Of a stretch of 64,000 nt of DNA, positions 62,147 through 64,000 are shown in pieces. The DNA is taken from contig JAQUPZ010000010.1 in NCBI GenBank assembly GCA_028716365.1, positions 62,001 to 126,000 on the forward strand, read 5' to 3'. The translations under genes were made by a program, and so were the position numbers. A model generated the notes under the pieces. The model was not told the origin of the DNA and did not search any database. It saw only the letters and a program-made list of their open reading frames with translations. The number at the start of each line of letters is the position of its first letter. Position 1 is the first letter of the stretch. Origin of the DNA: Kiritimatiellia bacterium (GTDB lineage Bacteria > Verrucomicrobiota > Kiritimatiellia > UBA8416 > YA12-FULL-48-11).

Positions 62147-63646
62147 TTACGGGTTTGCGCGCGAAACCTTCGAAGATGACTCAATAGTCCTGGCGAGCAG
62201 TCGATCCAGCGGTGGAAAGAATCTTGCTTCAACAAATATCTGATATGAAAACATTGCAGGCCATAACCAGGCAAGGAAACTGGCAATAACCATCATGGAT
62301 CTACTTAATACGTTATCGCCCAACGCTTTCGGTATAGGAGGGGGTATACCCTTTATGCATAAAATCTTATACCCTTCTTGTTTAAGTAAACGCTTTAGAG
62401 CACTGAACGTAAACAAACGCTTGTGCGTCAAATCCAGAATTCCGAGAACCCCATAATTGAACTGTCCGAAAAGCAGGCCCATTCTTGTCACCACAAAACC
62501 AATATTTGGAGTTGTGATTATCAACTTTGTTGTTTCCGAATAACACTTCTGCCTTAAATCAGCCAACAATCTCTCTGGTGAATTAAGGTGTTCCAGACAA
62601 TCAAGCGAGAGAATGTAATCATAAGAACCAATATCCAATGGCAATTCCGGAGAATCAAGATCATGAATAATGATTCTCTTGAAACAATCAGTTTTTACAG
62701 GGTACATGTCCAAACCGGTAACACGACAGCCTTTTTTCACCAGTTCAATCGCTATATTCCCCTGCCCACACCCCAGATCAAGCACATTGGTACCGGCAGA
62801 CACTGAATCAATTGCGAGGGAATGGGATGATATATATCCAAGTTTCAAATCGTAATGCACATTTCCGTGAGAAACATCATATTTCCTCTGAAAAAGTAAT
62901 CCCATTCTATGTATTCTGCTTGCCATCGTTGACTTGAAGACATTCCAGGCATAAGCCAGACCATTTACGTAACAGATTTCATCACCGTAATATGTCGGGA
63001 TAGGAATTTCCTTGATTCGCAATCCTGCCATCAGGAATTGAATGATAATTTCAGTATCGAAGTGAAAATCATTTGTATTATATTTAAAAGGTACATTTCT
63101 CAGGGCATTCACGGCATATACACGATATCCGGAATGAAATTCCGTCAGTTTGGAGTCAAGCATGGCATTTTGGAAACCGGTCAGTATTTTATTGCCGATA
63201 TATTTATATAATGGCATACCGCATCGCAAAGCTGCACCTTTCTCCATCATCCGAGAACCAAAACAAGCATCAGCCTCCCCATCAAGAACCGGCCTGATTA
63301 ATTCCGGCAGTTTCTCCGGAGCATATTGGCCATCGCCATGTAGAAGAGCCACAATGTCAAAACCTTTTTCAATGGCATATTGATATCCAATCTTCTGATT
63401 GCCACCATACCCCTGGTTAACGGGATTACGAAGAACTGTTATTTTCGAAACCGGACAGTCCGAAATATTCGCCTGTGCTCTTGAAAAAGTTGCATCAGAC
63501 GAAGAATCGTCAATTACCAGTACTTCTGTCCGGCCGGGAAGCATTTCAACTGGAATTCGATTAAGAACCGAAGAAATAGTTTTTTCAGCATTATAGGCGA
63601 CAATAAGAATCAATATTTTTTTATCAGATGTAATATTCGTATCCAA
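62147..63646 (-). CDS. GT2 glycosyltransferase fused to a SAM methyltransferase
   Basis: A 499-residue fusion. Residues 1-235 are a GT2 domain of the DPM/polyprenol type with ILILIVAYNAEKTISSVL, DD 46-47 and HGDGQY (103-108). Residues ~265-480 are a class I methyltransferase with VLDLGCGQG (288-296) and GLDMYPV. The last ~60 residues form a hydrophobic segment (ASFLAWLWPAMFSYQIF). It probably makes and methylates the same sugar-lipid. The start is TTG 63646 with GGGTGA close upstream and no ATG nearby; the domain begins soon after, which supports it. Gap to the next gene is 90 bp. Confidence 0.88.
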   Translation of the reverse strand: MDTNITSDKKILILIVAYNAEKTISSVLNRIPVEMLPGRTEVLVIDDSSSDATFSRAQANISDCPVSKITVLRNPVNQGYGGNQKIGYQYAIEKGFDIVALLHGDGQYAPEKLPELIRPVLDGEADACFGSRMMEKGAALRCGMPLYKYIGNKILTGFQNAMLDSKLTEFHSGYRVYAVNALRNVPFKYNTNDFHFDTEIIIQFLMAGLRIKEIPIPTYYGDEICYVNGLAYAWNVFKSTMASRIHRMGLLFQRKYDVSHGNVHYDLKLGYISSHSLAIDSVSAGTNVLDLGCGQGNIAIELVKKGCRVTGLDMYPVKTDCFKRIIIHDLDSPELPLDIGSYDYILSLDCLEHLNSPERLLADLRQKCYSETTKLIITTPNIGFVVTRMGLLFGQFNYGVLGILDLTHKRLFTFSALKRLLKQEGYKILCIKGIPPPIPKALGDNVLSRSMMVIASFLAWLWPAMFSYQIFVEARFFPPLDRLLARTIESSSKVSRANP

Positions 63647-63681
63647 TTATCACCCAAATACTTACGACTTACGCCTGGTCA

Positions 63682-64000
63682 TCATGGGATAATCTTCATG
63701 GCCGAAAGAAGATCATAACTGACAGGATCATATACATCCTGTACACAAAATATTTCAGAAAAAGTAACATAGTTGACAAAGAATATGATTACAGCAGAAA
63801 TCAAAACCAAACGCATCTGATATTCCGTTTTACTTTGCCGGAACAATTCCAGCAGGTACATCGCAGAAAACAGTACAATAACCATATCAAGGTTTATCAG
63901 AAACCTCACATCCTTAAAATACAGCACACCGGTGAAAATAAATAACATCGTAACAAAATAACCCGCAAAATATACTGTCCGCCATTCACAATCTCTTGAA
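63682..64000 (-). CDS. membrane protein, C-terminal part (runs off right edge)
   Basis: The last 105 codons of a minus-strand gene whose start lies beyond the window. The frame stays open to the edge (ending inward as SRDCEWRTVYFAGYFVTM, then LFIFTGVLYFKDVRF). Three or four hydrophobic helices are seen, with FINLDMVIVLFSAMYLLEL and LVLISAVIIFFVNYVTF, then a short soluble end. This matches the C-terminal part of a GT-C-like protein, in line with its neighbours, but the family cannot be fixed from the fragment. Confidence 0.7.
   Translation of the reverse strand, partial: SRDCEWRTVYFAGYFVTMLFIFTGVLYFKDVRFLINLDMVIVLFSAMYLLELFRQSKTEYQMRLVLISAVIIFFVNYVTFSEIFCVQDVYDPVSYDLLSAMKIIP

Noticed and set aside
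1-64000. CRISPR arrays, prophages or insertion sequences
   Set aside because: No regularly spaced repeats, transposase, integrase or phage structural gene was seen.

Overview
The window looks like an anaerobic, Gram-negative-type bacterium, probably of the PVC superphylum (Kiritimatiellota or Lentisphaerota-like). The evidence is indirect: exported ThuA, Tat-exported Gfo/Idh/MocA, Sel1/DUF1266 and multihaem 'hydrazine synthase alpha-like' proteins beside a GH95 fucosidase, a PilB/PilC/short-pilin type IV pilus, several TMTC-like membrane TPR proteins, and an oxygen-sensitive flavin/Fe-S oxidoreductase. No rRNA or taxonomic marker is present, so the phylum is an inference.

Layout. 1-2.6 kb (minus): the N-terminal part of a large exported protein and an exported serine hydrolase of the beta-lactamase/esterase fold. 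2.8-9.6 kb (minus): a tight five-gene redox operon (Cys-rich protein, NuoE with a zinc-ribbon tail, NuoF fused to GltD, a HoxU/NuoG-like Fe-S subunit, a GltB-type FMN protein). Upstream lies a soluble histidine kinase and sigma-54 response regulator (9.8-12.4 kb). A good sigma-54 promoter sits between regulator and operon. A second one at 12.58 kb drives no nearby ORF but starts a ~110-nt region that folds end to end into a terminator, so it is a candidate small RNA.

12.8-29 kb: a mostly minus-strand run of exported and periplasmic proteins: ThuA, a small zinc ribbon, an outer-membrane barrel, Sel1/DUF1266, a DUF5009-type acyltransferase whose N-terminus is encoded by palindromic repeats, a YdjC-like deacetylase, an exported cNMP-binding-fold protein, a triple CxxCH protein, a Tat-exported putative glycosidase, GH95, and a MacB-like ABC exporter. 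It reads as a polysaccharide-use region. 29-33 kb: Gfo/Idh/MocA, tRNA-Glu(CTC) and an ABC-2 transporter operon ending in a TPR protein.

33-42.7 kb: pilus/type II-like assembly genes: ExeA, GspB, a TPR + MshEN protein, two tandem PilB/GspE ATPases, PilC/GspF, a PilR-like regulator and a pilin behind a near-perfect sigma-54 promoter, closed by a perfect 30-bp terminator palindrome. 42.7-64 kb: an envelope-glycan cluster: four TMTC-like TPR membrane proteins, two B12-binding radical SAM proteins, GT2 enzymes (one fused to a methyltransferase), DUF2304, a methyltransferase, GT9, and several GT-C-like membrane proteins. One of these is split by a single in-frame TAG, and one runs off the right edge.

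The strongest candidate for something undescribed is the sigma-54-controlled redox operon, a rearranged relative of the Sporomusa Stn transhydrogenase carrying an added GltB-like flavoprotein, together with its linked candidate small RNA.
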